DNA of 64,000 nt from Athripsodes cinereus. Taxonomy: Eukaryota > Arthropoda > Insecta > Trichoptera > Leptoceridae. The position numbers were made by a program, and so were the translations under genes. Under the pieces are notes generated by a model, which ran no database searches, was not told the origin of the DNA, and worked only from the letters and a program-made list of their open reading frames with translations. This document shows, one piece after another, positions 46,776-59,520 of the stretch (the first letter of the stretch is position 1; every line of letters begins with the position of its first letter). The DNA lies in NCBI GenBank assembly GCA_947579605.1, contig OX388312.1, forward strand, positions 2,232,001 to 2,296,000. Reading direction: 5' to 3'.

Positions 46776-47023
46776 GAGTATGAAAGAAAAAATATTAGCT
46801 GCCATTTTCTTCGATTATCTACGATTGATGATGTCTTCGAATTCTTGTATCTTGTCTATGGCTACTCTAGGCTTCTATGCTTTCAGTCCAGTATTTCTGT
46901 TGTCTATCGATTATCCTCGCCATCCAAGAAATTAAGTCTGCCAGTTCCAACTAAATATAATAACCACCATGATCTCTATTCAAGTCTATTTAGCGATATC
47001 TGCTTTCAAATTTATTTGTATAT

Positions 47024-47046
47024 TTTTTTTTTTTTTTTTTAAAAAA
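47024..47046. repeat. T-run/A-run junction
   Basis: A long T homopolymer (about 17 nt) followed by an A-run. It lies beside the LINE 3' tail at 47103. Confidence 0.8.
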
Positions 47047-47102
47047 TCATAGAAGCAATTCAATAATTTAAAACAATTTTTGGAAAATATTAATAAGAAA
47101 AT

Positions 47103-48414
47103 AATTTATTTTTATTTATTTATTTATTTATCACTATTACAAAACGTTAGAAAACACACATGGACAGAAATAATACACACAATCACAAATCAAAGACAAT
47201 GCATTATCCTACTCAACCCGCACTCATCATCCAACCCCTTGCTATATAATACCAAGCCCACAAGTTTGTCATTTATTACAAAAGTTATGCAAAAAATTAA
47301 AAATAGAAAAAAACAACAAGACACCAATCCAACATGCATAACAGGCAGCCAAAAGAGATATGTGACTGAGCGTGCGCGCCGGAATAAGCAAGTCAATCAG
47401 GACTATGCAGTCATAACCTGCAGCAACCTCACTAGGCGAATGCCTGTATCGAGGCAAGCCGCTACAAAACATCAAGAAAGTACCGCATCTACCAATTCAC
47501 CTTGAAATCGCACAAAAAAATTACACAACATGTAAAAATAGTCTCCTTTTTGCTTCCTCTCTACCCGTGTCAAGCAACCAAACCTTTAGCCACCGGCTGA
47601 AGCATCTCCACCCACCGAGCAACTTTATTTGCTCGGGAACAGAGTTGTAGAGCCTTGGGGCAAGATACCTTGCCGAGCGCTGTCCCAAGGTTGTTCTCAC
47701 TGGCGGAACAAACATAGTACCTCTTGTAACCGAACGAGTACCACGCCGGTCCACCTAAGCAGCCTCTCCCGGGCAGGCTCTCCTGTAACGCGTAACAACA
47801 TTTTTGATGTATGTTTGCCTGGAATCCAAGATACCATATTTCCTAAACAGTGGATCCGATGCATGCCTATAGGGCGCCCGGCTCATAACCCTCACAATCG
47901 CCTTCTGAGCCACATCAACAGGATACATGTGAACACCAGCTGCACTTCCCCAACACTCAACACCATAGCTCAGTATAGAGTCACAAAGCGCAAAATAAAC
48001 AGATCTCAACCTATTATCATCCAAGACATCTCTCAACATTCTAAAAACATATATCAACTTCCTTAAGCGAACCGAAAGACCCTCCAGGTAAACATTCCAT
48101 TTCAAATTCGAATCAATCGTCAGACCAAGGTATTTCATTGTCTCACAAGGTGAAATGAAGGGGCAGTCACACATTTGGCCCAGCGTACACCCGTGTAACC
48201 TCAGAGGAACAGGCAAGGCTGGTTTACCCGCCTCCGAGATGGAGAACGGTATATACTTTGTTTTATCAGTATTAAGCGTTAGCAGATGTCCACTCAGCCA
48301 CTTACCCACCAGAGAGATACCATTTTCAGCTCGTTCATACACCCCATCCCAAGACACATCCCTAAACATGAGAACCATGTCATCGGCAAAAGAGACAATA
48401 GAGCAATATGTTTG
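47103..48414 (-). mobile_element. 5'-truncated jockey-like LINE
   Basis: The minus-strand frame begins just before the catalytic block IVSFADDMVLMF (about 48385), so the fingers of the RT are lost. It continues through LVGKWLSGHLLTLNTDKTKY, YLGLTIDSNLKWN, SYGVECWG and RHASDPLFRKYGILDSR to about 47755. An in-frame UAG separates it from VRTTLGQRSARYLAPRLYN, then FSRWLKVWLL and a final stop near 47521. A 3' UTR of about 400 bp ends in a (TAAA)n tail at 47103-47130. Codons are much less AT-rich than the spacer. One stop and the missing 5' end make it non-autonomous. Classification in the jockey/CR1 group is by motif only. Confidence 0.88.
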
Positions 48415-49175
48415 ATTAGTTTTTGTCTTTTATTAAATATCCGTAAATTTCATGAATTCCTGTCAAAAGAAATACAAACAGTGTTTGCAAAATTTGGATG
48501 ATTAAAAATACTCGATGTTTTTTACTGTACACATAATATTTCGATGTCTGCAATCACGTCACGTTTTATTGCCATCTCTAAATATATAAATATGGTAATT
48601 TGTATAATTCAAGTTTGATGACTAGGTACGTTTTATTTTTAGTAATTTTGTAATGGGTGCTTATAAAAATGGCGTTCGTTTTGCACCTGTGGAGTAGATT
48701 ACAGAGATACCTTTGCAAATGACATTAATTTTCTTATACAAATATTATATTACTGACCTTTGCCAAAACGCCCACGCTTTAATTATTACAATTTATTTAA
48801 CAATCTGTAATTGAAATTGGTAATACATTAACTATTTAAAAAATGACTAAAGCATATCTTATATATTAAGAATATTATAACTCAACAGGCATCTCATCTG
48901 CACAACAAACTTCCTTTAGTAGAAAACAAAAGTGTTCCGATGCTTGCGAATCGGCTTAAGCTGGTTTAAGTAAAATTAAAGCATACGTTCTTCACCAATG
49001 TATTTTCTTAATTTCTTCACTCGTGCAGGTGTGAAGAATCCAGCAAAGTGAGAAAACTATATTAATTGACATCCTGTACATTCATCAATTAGGCCCAGTG
49101 TTTCAATTTGCCCTTAAATTAGTCAGTACATTAGCTACCCAATTTGTGAACGATTCCTACAGTGTTGAAAAAATT
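48415..49175. other. AT-rich spacer
   Basis: Nothing recognised. Confidence 0.5.
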
Positions 49176-49179
49176 ATTA

Positions 49180-49375
49180 TTTTCAATAAGTTTTCGAGTG
49201 CCTTGAAAAAGGCAGACATTCGTTAATCATCACGTATGCAATTTGATATGGTTATGCCAACCATTCTTAATGTCATATCATTATAGCACGCAGTGGACGA
49301 ATCGGATGTTTATAAAGTGTAGTTATTCTACTGGCTTCCCCGCTTGTAGATAATTCTGTAATGTTATCGATAAAT
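49180..49375 (+). repeat. Tail-sharing SINE, diverged
   Basis: Words TAAGTTTTCGAGTGCCTTGA, GGTTATGCCAACCATTCTTA and ACTGGCTTCCCCGCTTGTAG. Confidence 0.6.
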
Positions 49376-49559
49376 AGTTCGTAATAATTTTGTATTAAAA
49401 TAATGTTATAACACGTGATATTAATAAAATAGAATTACCTACGTGTTCGTCCCGAGAATCACTCGGTTGTACTGTATGGGAATTTTGTGCAACACGATTT
49501 TTAATGTTTTATATTTTAGAATTTACAGAAGAAAAATCATTGTGTTCTTTTTTTAAAAA

Positions 49560-49735
49560 AAAAAGATATATCTGGGTTTTGTTATAAACCCAAATACAAC
49601 CTTATACACCTTTCACACTAAGATATAATCTTGTGCCGTGAAAGGGGAGTTTGCCGGCACTTGGGATCGAACCACGGACCCCTTGTTCCGTAGGCCGACT
49701 ACCGGCTACCGGCTACAGGCTACCGACGAACTCAT
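49560..49735 (-). mobile_element. tRNA-derived SINE
   Basis: The minus-strand B box GGTTCGATCCC is the complement of 49663-49673. The head includes a short tandem CTACCGG run (about 49698-49725). Same family as 37246-37430. Confidence 0.75.
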
Positions 49736-49739
49736 TTGA

Positions 49740-51905
49740 TATTTTATTTATGAATAATTTTAGTGATGCCAAATCACTTTGGAATGCTTTTGAACAGCCT
49801 TCTTCTTCAACAGCCACTTTGGGATTATCGTTAGACACAGGCTTCACCTTTGTTTTTGTATTATTTTCATAGCTATGTATATGTAGTACTTATGTACAAA
49901 TGTTTTGAATGTAGTAATTATCTGATTATTTGAGGAATGATAAAATAATGTATTGGTAAAATTAATTATTTTGAATATAAGATAAATAGCGCACAAAATA
50001 CTTCGATAGTACATTTATCTTCAGTAAACATCGCTTTATAATAATAGTACTGTTCTACCTCAGTTAATTATTTATTATAGTTGTGGTCAAATAATCGAGT
50101 AAAAGCTTTATAATACGTTGTTCCTAAGTGGTCACGTAGGTAGAGAGAAACACTACAAATAAATGTAATAGATATATGCGTATGGGTATTCATTTAATTG
50201 TAACTTGTACAACTTACAATAAAGTCCGATATTTTAATGTGACTTTAAGGTGACACTTATCGTAAAGTTCACCTAAATAGATTTTTTTTTATTTTTTATC
50301 CCGTAACCATTTTACACCAATATGTAAGGGATAGATAGAGTAATATCTACCAGTCCTTATATTTGGATACTATCATCGTTATCTAAAATTTGTTAGTCAT
50401 TCAATTTTGGTTATGATAATTAAAATCCGTCAAAACTCGATTCCTGCTCAATTTATATGAGGATTTAAAAACAAATGAGAAATCATTGTTAACTTTTATT
50501 CAATGCATGTTTCGATCAAAAGAGTAAAATATTTTAATAAATAAATATTTGAATTTGAAAAAAATATTTTTGAGGGCTGAAAGGTGTTTTTGGAGTTGAC
50601 TCTATGTCGCTTACATTTTGGTGGAAAGTGAACGCAAATTAATTGATTCGAATAAAGTGAACCTCATAATTAGGGCTACATTAAAATATTGGACCTTAGT
50701 AAGCTATAATATGTATGTAAGTTAACCCATCTTTGTGCTTTTGCGGTTAACCGCAATTTTACCGCCCCAGTTAAAGGGGAATAACAATTATTTCATACCT
50801 TTTGTTGACCAGAACATTTAAGTATTTATATTTTATTTGTGACGTGTGAAATTAGCTACAATTCAACCCCGTGTTCTTTTTTCAAAATATGAATAGAATT
50901 TGGTAAATTCAGTTAAGGAATTTATTTATTTCCTTTATTCCTGTGAATTATGTAAAGATGTATATGGTTGAGTTTTTTTTAACATGAGTTTTCACCAAGT
51001 ACCTGGCGGTTTGTTTTTCGTCATTTTTGACGGATCACTAGGCGCCACGTAATATTTTAATCCGATAAATGTTTTTACTAATCATTTTTATTGGTCTAAC
51101 ATAAAACAATTAAAATGTGAAAAATACAATGATTCATGTTAAAACTGCAATGTCGCATAAAAATTATATCGTTCATTTTTTCGAGCAAATAATATGTCAA
51201 TACCTACTTCGGAAATGTAAATATCACCAGACCATGAAAATTGAGAAAAATTTAACTGAAAATTTCCATATTGTGGCAATAAATAAATTATATTCATGGT
51301 TGAAATATTCAAAAAAAGTTTTTTCCAGTAATTTAAATCGTCCTCAGACTAAACAGTCGCTCGATCATGGAAGCGGGGTAGGCCTGCAGCAGAACAAATA
51401 ATAAATTGGTAAATAAAATATCATACATATTTTTTTTACATTTTAAAAGTTTAGGTATTTCAATTTAGAATTGTGTCACTAGTATTTTAAACGAACAATA
51501 TTCGATAACAATAAAATTGATAGAAAATCTTCGAATTATTTCTCAAACATTTAAATACTAAAATTTCATTCTGAAATATATTTTATTATCCATAAATAAT
51601 AGAAATTTATTATTTTCGCTATTAAAAGGTATAGTTTAATAGTGGTTATCATTATATTGTGAATATTTTATTCGGCTGATAAGGGTTAGGATTCCAAGAG
51701 CATAAATACTTAATATCATTTTGTTATTAATTTATTGTTCCGAACAAATGGGAGTCAATTGTAATTTCCTGTTAGGAATTCTATTGGAATGTTTTTATTT
51801 GGATTTTCTTTAGGTACCTAGTAGAACTATTGAATTTAGGGGTTATTGTACAGAGCTAATGTGAAAGTATCTATGTAATTTGTAAATTTGTAATTGTGCA
51901 GTGCT
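49740..51905. other. AT-rich spacer
   Basis: A 16-bp palindrome TTGCGGTTAACCGCAA lies at 50741-50756. No gene is recognised. Confidence 0.5.
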
Positions 51906-51909
51906 TTTG

Positions 51910-52235
51910 ATAAGATTATTAACCACAAAATTATGAATTATTAACAAAAGCAGTTATCAACCACTAACAGTTAATAATTATGAACAAACGTTACAAAATA
52001 ATGGAATATTAACAAAAACAGTTATCAACCACTAACAGTTACTAAGTAATAACAAATGTTACAAAATTATTCAATATTGACAAAAACAGTTATCAATCAC
52101 TTACGGGTTACCAATTATGAACAAACGTTACTAAATTATTGAACATTAACAAAAACAGTTATTAACCACTAACAGTTACAATATTATTAAACATTAACAA
52201 AAACAATTACCTACCATTAATAATTTAATACAACG
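51910..52235. repeat. Tandem array, 68-bp unit, about 4.6 copies
   Basis: The word TTAACAAAAACAGTTATCAA starts units at about 51941, 52009, 52077 and 52146, then a shortened unit at 52194. Each full unit carries CCACTAACAGTTA and TATGAACAAACGTTAC. Copies are diverged and the last is truncated. Confidence 0.85.
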
Positions 52236-52574
52236 ATATATTATGTTTCATGTACCAATGCAAAATTAATTTCAATAGTTACCAAAATATTCTTATATAA
52301 ATACCATTATTTTGTTGGTAATTGCAAATAATCCTATGTAAATATGAATGAAGGCAATTAAACATATATCTGGCTACCCAGCACGGCGTTATCACATCGA
52401 CCAGTCAACCTTAAACTCAAATAACAAATACAATTGGTCCAGTGGGTTCTTAATGTGTTATTATTTACCTTATTACTAGTGTAAATCACTCAATGTCATC
52501 AATACATTTTTGTTGATTTTTTTAAATTAAAAAAACAGATGAATCTGGAATTTTGTAATATCTATTTCAAATAT

Positions 52575-52690
52575 TTTACATCATATCTTGCGATGAGGTA
52601 TGCCACCCATCCTGAATGTCTGAATTTTATGTTTGCACTGGTCTGCTGGCTACCCCACTTATGGGATATGCCGTGATGATATAGTTGAAG
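52575..52690 (+). repeat. Tail-sharing SINE, internal deletion
   Basis: GAGGTATGCCACCCATCCTG and AATGTCTGAA run almost directly into GTCTGCTGGCTACCCCACTT and GGGATATGCCGTGATGATAT. Confidence 0.75.
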
Positions 52691-53579
52691 AAGTATTAAT
52701 AATATTTATTTTCTAAATAAAATATGATGTTCCTATGTATGTATGTCTGTAAATTAAGGTTTCCCTATTATTAATTTCTACCATGTAGGTTTATATGTGC
52801 AAATATAATATTATTATATTACTGCTTGGGATTTCTACCTTTGTACCATTCATTTAATTATTTGTATAACCATATTTCCGCACCCTCTTCTTAGCTTACA
52901 GTCAATCCTCGGTTAACGTTTATTCGAAAAACCCTTTTAAAAAGTTAGCATTCTCACTGTAGCCTATTTTATTTTGTATGTTATTCATGAAGCCATCCGC
53001 TTGTTTGCTAGTGGTCAAGGTTATGGTCATTTTAATTTTTATATTTCAGGAGCTATTCTTTTATGGATGTATTCATTTTCTGCAGTTTGGGTAGCCAGTG
53101 GAATAGCTGGCTATAATAAAGACATTGATCGAATTTTCATGGAAAAAATTGATATAAAAATAAGAATTAATGTCGTATAATGTCTCTGCAAAACTGATGA
53201 TCTTATATGTTGTTTTACGAATGCTTGTCTTCTACAAGATGCGCTGAAACATACGATAACGAGATGAAAAATATATTTCTGGTATTTCATAGATCACTTC
53301 CATAGTCAATTTACTACATAGTTAAAAATTACTGTTATTTTTACACATGTTCCCGGATATGAAGGTTTGCTTGTATCCATTCATACTAGCTTATTTTATC
53401 TGACGCCCTCCCTCGGTCATCTCCGTTGCTTAACCGCAAAATCTGACCACTGCGTTGATGCAATCTACCGTATCAAATAATATCCCTACACAAATATTAA
53501 AATCCGTTCGTAAATGTTTGTATAAATTTGTTTAGAAATGGGCAATTTAATATACAAGAATGAAAAAAGTAATGCACTG

Positions 53580-53900
53580 AAATCTTGATCCATTCGAGAC
53601 CTAAAGTAGGGGATACCGGATAAAAATGGTTGCTTCTTCGAGTTCGCAATATTATTAAATATTGATTGATGGACCGTATATGGCCGAATTGGTTAACATT
53701 GTCCATAACCATCGAATTTGACCACTTATGGAGGCCTAGATCCAGTTCGTAAGCGTTAGGACGTCTTTCTCACTTAATGGAAACCCCTAAGCTTCTGCGC
53801 TTTCCGGCTGGTCGATGGGTCTCCTTCCAAAAATATTTTCCACAATGTTCATAGTGTAGGTAAATAAATACGGTTCTCCAATTAAGATTTCTGATTGGTT
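53580..53900. repeat. Dispersed repeat family B, copy 2
   Basis: Words TCTTGATCCATTCGAGACCT, GGTTAACATTGTCCATAACC, AGTTCGTAAGCGTTAGGACG and CTTTCTCACTTAATGG in the same order as 38614-38960. Confidence 0.65.
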
Positions 53901-54179
53901 TAGTCACCTACAGTGAAGTTCACCATCATTGAAAAACATTGTACTACAGATTTTTGACAACATTGATGTTTATTTCCTCTGAGCGACATTAAGTTTATAG
54001 CTAGTAACATATCTCTAAAGGTACAACATATCTACACATGAATTTTATGTAAATTAAAACAAGGATATTCATATGGGCAGTTGTGTTATACTATATTTAG
54101 GTATATATTTATTATTCCTACACAAAGATTAAGCACGAATTAACACCATCATCATACCACCGCCTCTATGTGTAACCCC

Positions 54180-54205
54180 TGTGAATAAATAAATAAATAA
54201 ATAAT
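54180..54205 (+). repeat. LINE-like (TAAA)n tail
   Basis: GTGAATAAATAAATAAATAA, similar to the jockey-like tail at 47103-47130. No LINE body recognised upstream. Confidence 0.5.
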
Positions 54206-54539
54206 ACAATTAGAATACCACACCTCTTGTTTCGTGATTTTGTGGTTTTCAACCCGTAAATGGACTTGTATTTTTGTACTCTGTTGAATTATAGTTGTTT
54301 TGTTTTGTGTTTTATCATTCATCATGCGTTTGTGGGCTAAATTTGTTTTGTATTATGTATAATATTATTCATCAAACAGATTTGCAACGAATTTCCGGAA
54401 TAAAGCCTTGCAGATAGTTAAAAAAAATCTAATTATTTATGAAGTTATTGGAAAAAATGTGAGAATGCAATTTAAAAATTTCTTCCATCTTTGTGCGACT
54501 TCTTTTTCTTTAGTCATTTCGAGTCCATCTCTAGACATA

Positions 54540-54665
54540 ATTCTCTATGATTGTTCAATCTTTTCTGTTCTGGGCTTGCTACATCCACTTCCTTCCAGCG
54601 ATCTTCCTTAAATCATCCGATTATCTAGTCTATGACCTTCGGATACTTTTCATTCCTTTTCAAGG
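54540..54665 (-). mobile_element. Decayed RTE-like LINE C-terminal scrap
   Basis: The minus strand reads DDLRKIAGRKWM, stop, QAQNRKD, matching the DDIRKVAGRGWMRKAQDR block at the end of many insect RTE-type LINEs. Very short and interrupted. Confidence 0.6.
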
Positions 54666-54779
54666 CGTCCACTTAAAAAAAATCTGTCCACCTAAATCTG
54701 AACACTTGATAATATTATGTTTTGCCCATTGGCCTAATAGACTTGTAGCACAGTTCTCATTTTCTCAGAAAATACTACT

Positions 54780-54830
54780 ACTACTATACCATCACGGCAT
54801 ATCCCACAAGTGGGGTAACCAGCGAACCAG
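54780..54830 (-). repeat. Tail-sharing SINE, tail only
   Basis: The complement of CTGGTTACCCCACTTGTGGG, GATATGCCGTGATGG and a (TAG)n run. Close to the consensus tail. Confidence 0.75.
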
Positions 54831-56511
54831 AAAATAATAATAAATTATGCGGTTTCACTCAATTGCATTAAGATGTTAATGGTCTCTTTTCTACTCATGC
54901 TTAAGTCATGTATATTGTATTTTATATGCCTGATAAAGCCATTTAAGGACCCCTACAATAAAAAAAAAAACAATTTCCTGCAAGTCTCCTGCAATTTATA
55001 GATGAAATTTCAATCTTACAACTTGTTCACAATATCAGATTATCAACCTTACATTGAATATTTTAATCTCTATTTTTATTTTAGTCTCGTAATTATTTTT
55101 TTTCATGAGTTTTTGTGTATATTTGTGTTTTTTACCATTGATCAATCCAAGTTGTACCATACTCGCTGCCTCATAAGCGGGCGCTTACTGTACATTGTAA
55201 AGTATGTAGTATAAATATAATTGTTACCCGTCTGATGCTGGCAAGACGTCATGTCATACATTTCGATGTTATTTTGATTATTTTTTATGAACCAAATGAG
55301 TAGAAATGCATATAAATATACAATTAATTGTTTGTGAAATTAATGTCCTCTGTGTTTTGTATGAGATTTATGAAAGATTGTATGTAACTGATGATGTGAG
55401 ATGGACAAGTTGATGAATTGTTGTATTGTTTTTGTTATGTTTTTAGTAATTGTTAATGATTTTTATTGGAAATTGGTGATTTTATTATTGTGTAATGTAT
55501 TTTCTTGATGTAAAAGGCGATAGCCGTTTATGTATTAAATAGATAAATATCTAGATAGATAAATAAGTCTGCAACCCAAAAGATATTGTTGACTTACATT
55601 TATATGAACATAATATAAATACTGTAATGATAGGTAATCATTGCTGTAAAAAGGTGCACTTCTAATGTATCGACTGTATAAATATTTTGTATCAACAGTG
55701 ACATACTTTAATAAATCCATCTTCAATGAGGGACTTGAGGGAGATATGGACGTACCTTTTTAACTTGATTGAAATTATTTTGGTCGCAAAATTTGTTTCG
55801 TGGCATTACAAATTTTTCATTTTAAATTTCTAGTGTTTACAATATATTATGTAGGTTGATGATGGCTCTGCCCAATAATAAATAATTTTAACTCCAAACT
55901 ATACCTATTCAATAAATAATTATTATTTTTGTTTTTTAATCAAGATCAGAGCGTATGGTGCCTTTCCCTCCAAATGTTTTAATTGTAACTTATTTAAATT
56001 TGATAAAATGCATTTGGAGAATTTATGATTGTAATGAAAAATTATGAATTTTTTTAAAGGCCCACACTTTGAGAAGTCCTGGTCTAGACGGCTCTCCTAC
56101 CCGAATGACTTTACCCAATGTACGTATTTTTAATTATTATTAAAGTTTTTAATTATTAAAAAAATATATACTTACTATAAAAATAGATATCCAGTGTCAA
56201 AACGGTTTTATAAAAACTATTTTTGAAAAACTTGCTACATAACAGAACTTCTCAAAGTTTGCGGCAACTTTTTAAAACTATTAAAAAATTATAAAATACT
56301 CCTTGAGTCTATTTTTTAACTAGCAATAAATTAAATGGATGAACTATTTTTTTGTTTCAATTTTCAAATTTTCAATATGCATTAGAAAGCCTAACATATA
56401 CATAGAAAATCATCATGTTCTTGCTTATAAATTAAGAAAAAACGTGTGTTATACATTAGACATTCAACTTATCGCCACTTCGTTTAACAACATTTCTCTT
56501 TTACATTTCAG
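54831..56511. other. AT-rich spacer upstream of exon
   Basis: A TAAATAGATAAATA-type tail near 55538 may be another LINE 3' end. The last bases (CTCTTTTACATTTCAG) form the splice acceptor of the next exon. Confidence 0.5.
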
Positions 56512-56710
56512 CCGACATATCTCGCTTGGAAAAATCCCCTCTACTTGCAAATGGTTACAACGCACCGCCGACACACTTGGGACACATGGGCTTCATGCAT
56601 GCTCCACATGGTCTGCTGTCACCAGGAATGCCTCCACACGGACTCCAAAGACCTGATGGATCCATTATCAAAGGACAGCCAAATATGCCAAATATGGAAG
56701 CGCTGGCCAG
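56512..56710 (+). CDS. dac: Internal exon, putative dachshund (dac)
   Basis: A 199-bp exon between TTTACATTTCAG and GTAATT. The frame is open throughout: (x)DISRLEKSPLLANGYNAPP, then HLGHMGFMHAPHGLLSPGMP, a GLQRPDGSIIKGQPNMPNM stretch and EALAR. It starts after one base of a split codon and ends with two bases of one (AG) that completes as Arg with the exon at 62606. It is strikingly GC-richer than its surroundings. The HGLLSPGMPP stretch resembles the region after the DACH-N domain of Dachshund/DACH proteins (SPGIIPP in vertebrates), nuclear co-regulators of eye and leg development. Identification is from memory of insect Dac, not a search. Being an exon is much surer than the name. Confidence 0.72.
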
Positions 56711-58154
56711 GTAATTATTTTCATTGTTTCAATCGTACACTAATTTTCATCCTACATTTTAATAATTGTCAATTTAATTTATTGTCATTTTCATCTTATA
56801 AAATGTACTCATTTTAGTATTTTTTTTCAATTAACATCACAGAAACACTCTTTATACACCACACATTTTAAAATACAAATTTCTCAATAAGAAGATCAAA
56901 ATCCATTAGTTATAGATAAAAAAAATGTATTCTCAAAAACTATGGGTAGGAGAACAACCGTTTAGGCTAAGGAATGGATAAAATAGTCGAACGCTTAAAA
57001 TGTTCGAAAATGGAACGTGCATACTAGTTTTTCGGAATGATGCATATTAAAAACAAAATGTTCTATTTTTTTCACGATCAGCTGTTAATATTTTCCGCCG
57101 CCATTTTGACTAATTTGACATGAACATTCAAGTATTTAGTTCACACATACCTATTATTTTAAACACGTGGAACATTACTATATTGCCAGTGTATGTAACA
57201 AGATTATGACAAGTAACGTTATTATTATTTCATAATTCTTAATGCGTCCTAAATCTTGTTTCAAGTTATTTCGATTAATGGCAACACCTAAATGAAGACT
57301 GACAAAATTCAACGGATATACAGCTTGTTTTGTCACTTTAAAAAATCTTATTATTTGTGTATCTCCTTTCTTATACAGCAAACTTAATATTGTACATCAA
57401 ATTATCGTTGGAAATTATTCTATAATATTAGATTTTTATTATGTGAGAAAATAAAAGATTATTTTTTTAGTTGCTCACAAAATGACCTCAAAGGCGATAT
57501 AGGTATACTGAATCTGTGGTCTTACCTAATCGAAACAAAATCCATTTTCGAGTTTCTTCGTAGACTTTCGCCTTATTTTCTAAAGTCGAAGACAGCGTAT
57601 CTCGAAGATTACTGGTTAACAGGCATTTTATATACATAATATCATATTATATTATGTCATGCATTGGATAGTAATACCTTTGTCATTAAGTATCATTTTA
57701 CTTTACAATTTAATTTATTACGATTGGTGTCGAACTGTACAACGAGGTCAAACGCGTTGATAGGATAATAGGAAGTAAAAGTTAATCTTTTCTCGTATTT
57801 CTTGTACTTGCACACATTCATTATTAATATTACTTACGATGTTATGTTTCTACGGAGGGGTGAATCTAACTTTACATAATATATTATTGTAGGAAGTTTT
57901 TATAAAAACAACTGATGTTTCTCTTTGAAACATGGGTAGGAAACATATCTTATTTCTTAGGGAAATTTATATTAAGAAGTTAATTTTTTTGTACGATATT
58001 TTTAAGATTTACCACCTTCAAAAGATGGTTTTTGAACTGGTTTTCAGGTTCTACCACTCTTTTTAGTGATCTTTTATCAAACGTCTTCAAAATATGATTG
58101 AGTGAAGACTTGTACACTACAGGCTGTAGCATGATTTTAAAATTTTATGTAAAA

Positions 58155-58270
58155 CATTACAGATATAAAAAAATTGAGTTCAAATTAAGAACAGACTTAT
58201 CGACAAACTCAGCATTACAGATATAAAAAATATGAGTTCAGATTAAGAACAGACTTATCAACAAACTCAA
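58155..58270. repeat. 58-bp direct tandem duplication
   Basis: Units begin CATTACAGATATAAAAAA at 58155 and 58213 and are nearly identical (few substitutions), so the duplication is young. Confidence 0.85.
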
Positions 58271-59339
58271 CCAATCTTGTGTCGACGAAACTATCAAGGC
58301 CAATTTTATTTATAATAGTTCAGCGATGGGGATGTTTGTGGGTATTATTTTGTAAGTTCGCCCTTTGTATATTGATTTATTGAGTTTGAGTGCATTATTC
58401 TCTATGAAATTATATGTACCTACTGTGATTATTGTACAGATAAAAGAATTGGATTTGTATCTCACAAATAATGGTCAAACATAAATGGTTTACCGTCTAT
58501 ATTAGCTAACTAAAAACCAGAAGTTTATAAGTTTATTAACAATGATTAAAACTAGAGGTTATTATTTATGCTTACCCTGCAGAGGTTAGAGGCCAAACAA
58601 ACGTCTTGAAAGAAACATTTCCATTACTTTAAGAGGATTAACAGTTACTCTACTGACTAACTGTTTGCTACAGTTATTCTTATTTTTTTGTATTTGTTCG
58701 ACTTATAATAATATGTGTGTAAATAATACAATATAATTAGATGTCGCTGTGTCTTGTAATAATATATTATTTCATAGTGGTTATCTAATGTTATAACTTA
58801 TTTGTGGAAGACTTACAAGTTTACTACTGCTGTTGTGTTTCAAGACACCGTTTGTTATTATAGACATAGTGTACAATAACTACATAGTTTTGAAATGTTC
58901 ACTTATTTTTTTTAATACCTTAATACTCGAGTATGATTTGACGAGAATTATACCTATCGACTGTGCTCAGGGCTGAGGACAAATCAATCATTTGTGTCAT
59001 GTTCACATTCTGGTAAAAGGATTCAATCCCCAAACGTCTAGTTTTCATATTTTTTTTTATTTTTTTTTTCTAGGACAGAATTGCAAATATCGAATATGAT
59101 AAGAGACTCAAACAGCATGAGTTTCATTTTATTAACACCAAAAATTTCACCCAGACATTATTTTACGACGATGTTAAAGGCATCAAACCGCATAACCCCA
59201 AACTTGCGACATACATTATTTTTTGCCTTTAACTTGATAATTCCTGAATATTTCTTTTGAAATTAAAAAAATAATAATTTATTAATGTGGTCTGAAGCCT
59301 TTGTCCTGAGCACATTCGATATATTATATTCTCTTTTCT

Positions 59340-59520
59340 GTATTCTGTAAGTTCTGGTTGTTAGTGAGTGTTCTGTAAAAGTCTCTTATGTAAAGCAGAT
59401 ATTTAAGTCATTTTATTTAGGGATGGCATACGCTACTTATTCCGAATGTCTTTAACCTATGATAGATGGCACAGAGAAGGCAATCTGTATGCATATAACA
59501 TGTAGTAAGTGACAATGTTT
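59340..59520 (+). repeat. Tail-sharing SINE, diverged
   Basis: Words AGTGAGTGTTCTGTAAAAG, GGATGGCATACGCTACTTAT and GATGGCACAGAGAAGGCAAT; no clear tail. Confidence 0.55.

Noticed and set aside
47629..48066. 145-codon plus-strand open frame
   Set aside because: It is the antisense of the LINE reverse transcriptase on the minus strand, which has clear motifs.
51910..52235. CRISPR-like array
   Set aside because: Diverged tandem units without unique spacers, in a eukaryotic sequence.
56339..56656. 105-codon frame overlapping the exon
   Set aside because: Wrong frame relative to the splice-consistent reading; the chosen frame joins to the next exon without a stop.
59088..59279. Third dac exon within the 5.9 kb intron
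   Set aside because: The stretch has a T-rich AG before it and about 62 open codons, but no conserved motif. The two accepted exons already join in phase, so a further exon is not needed.
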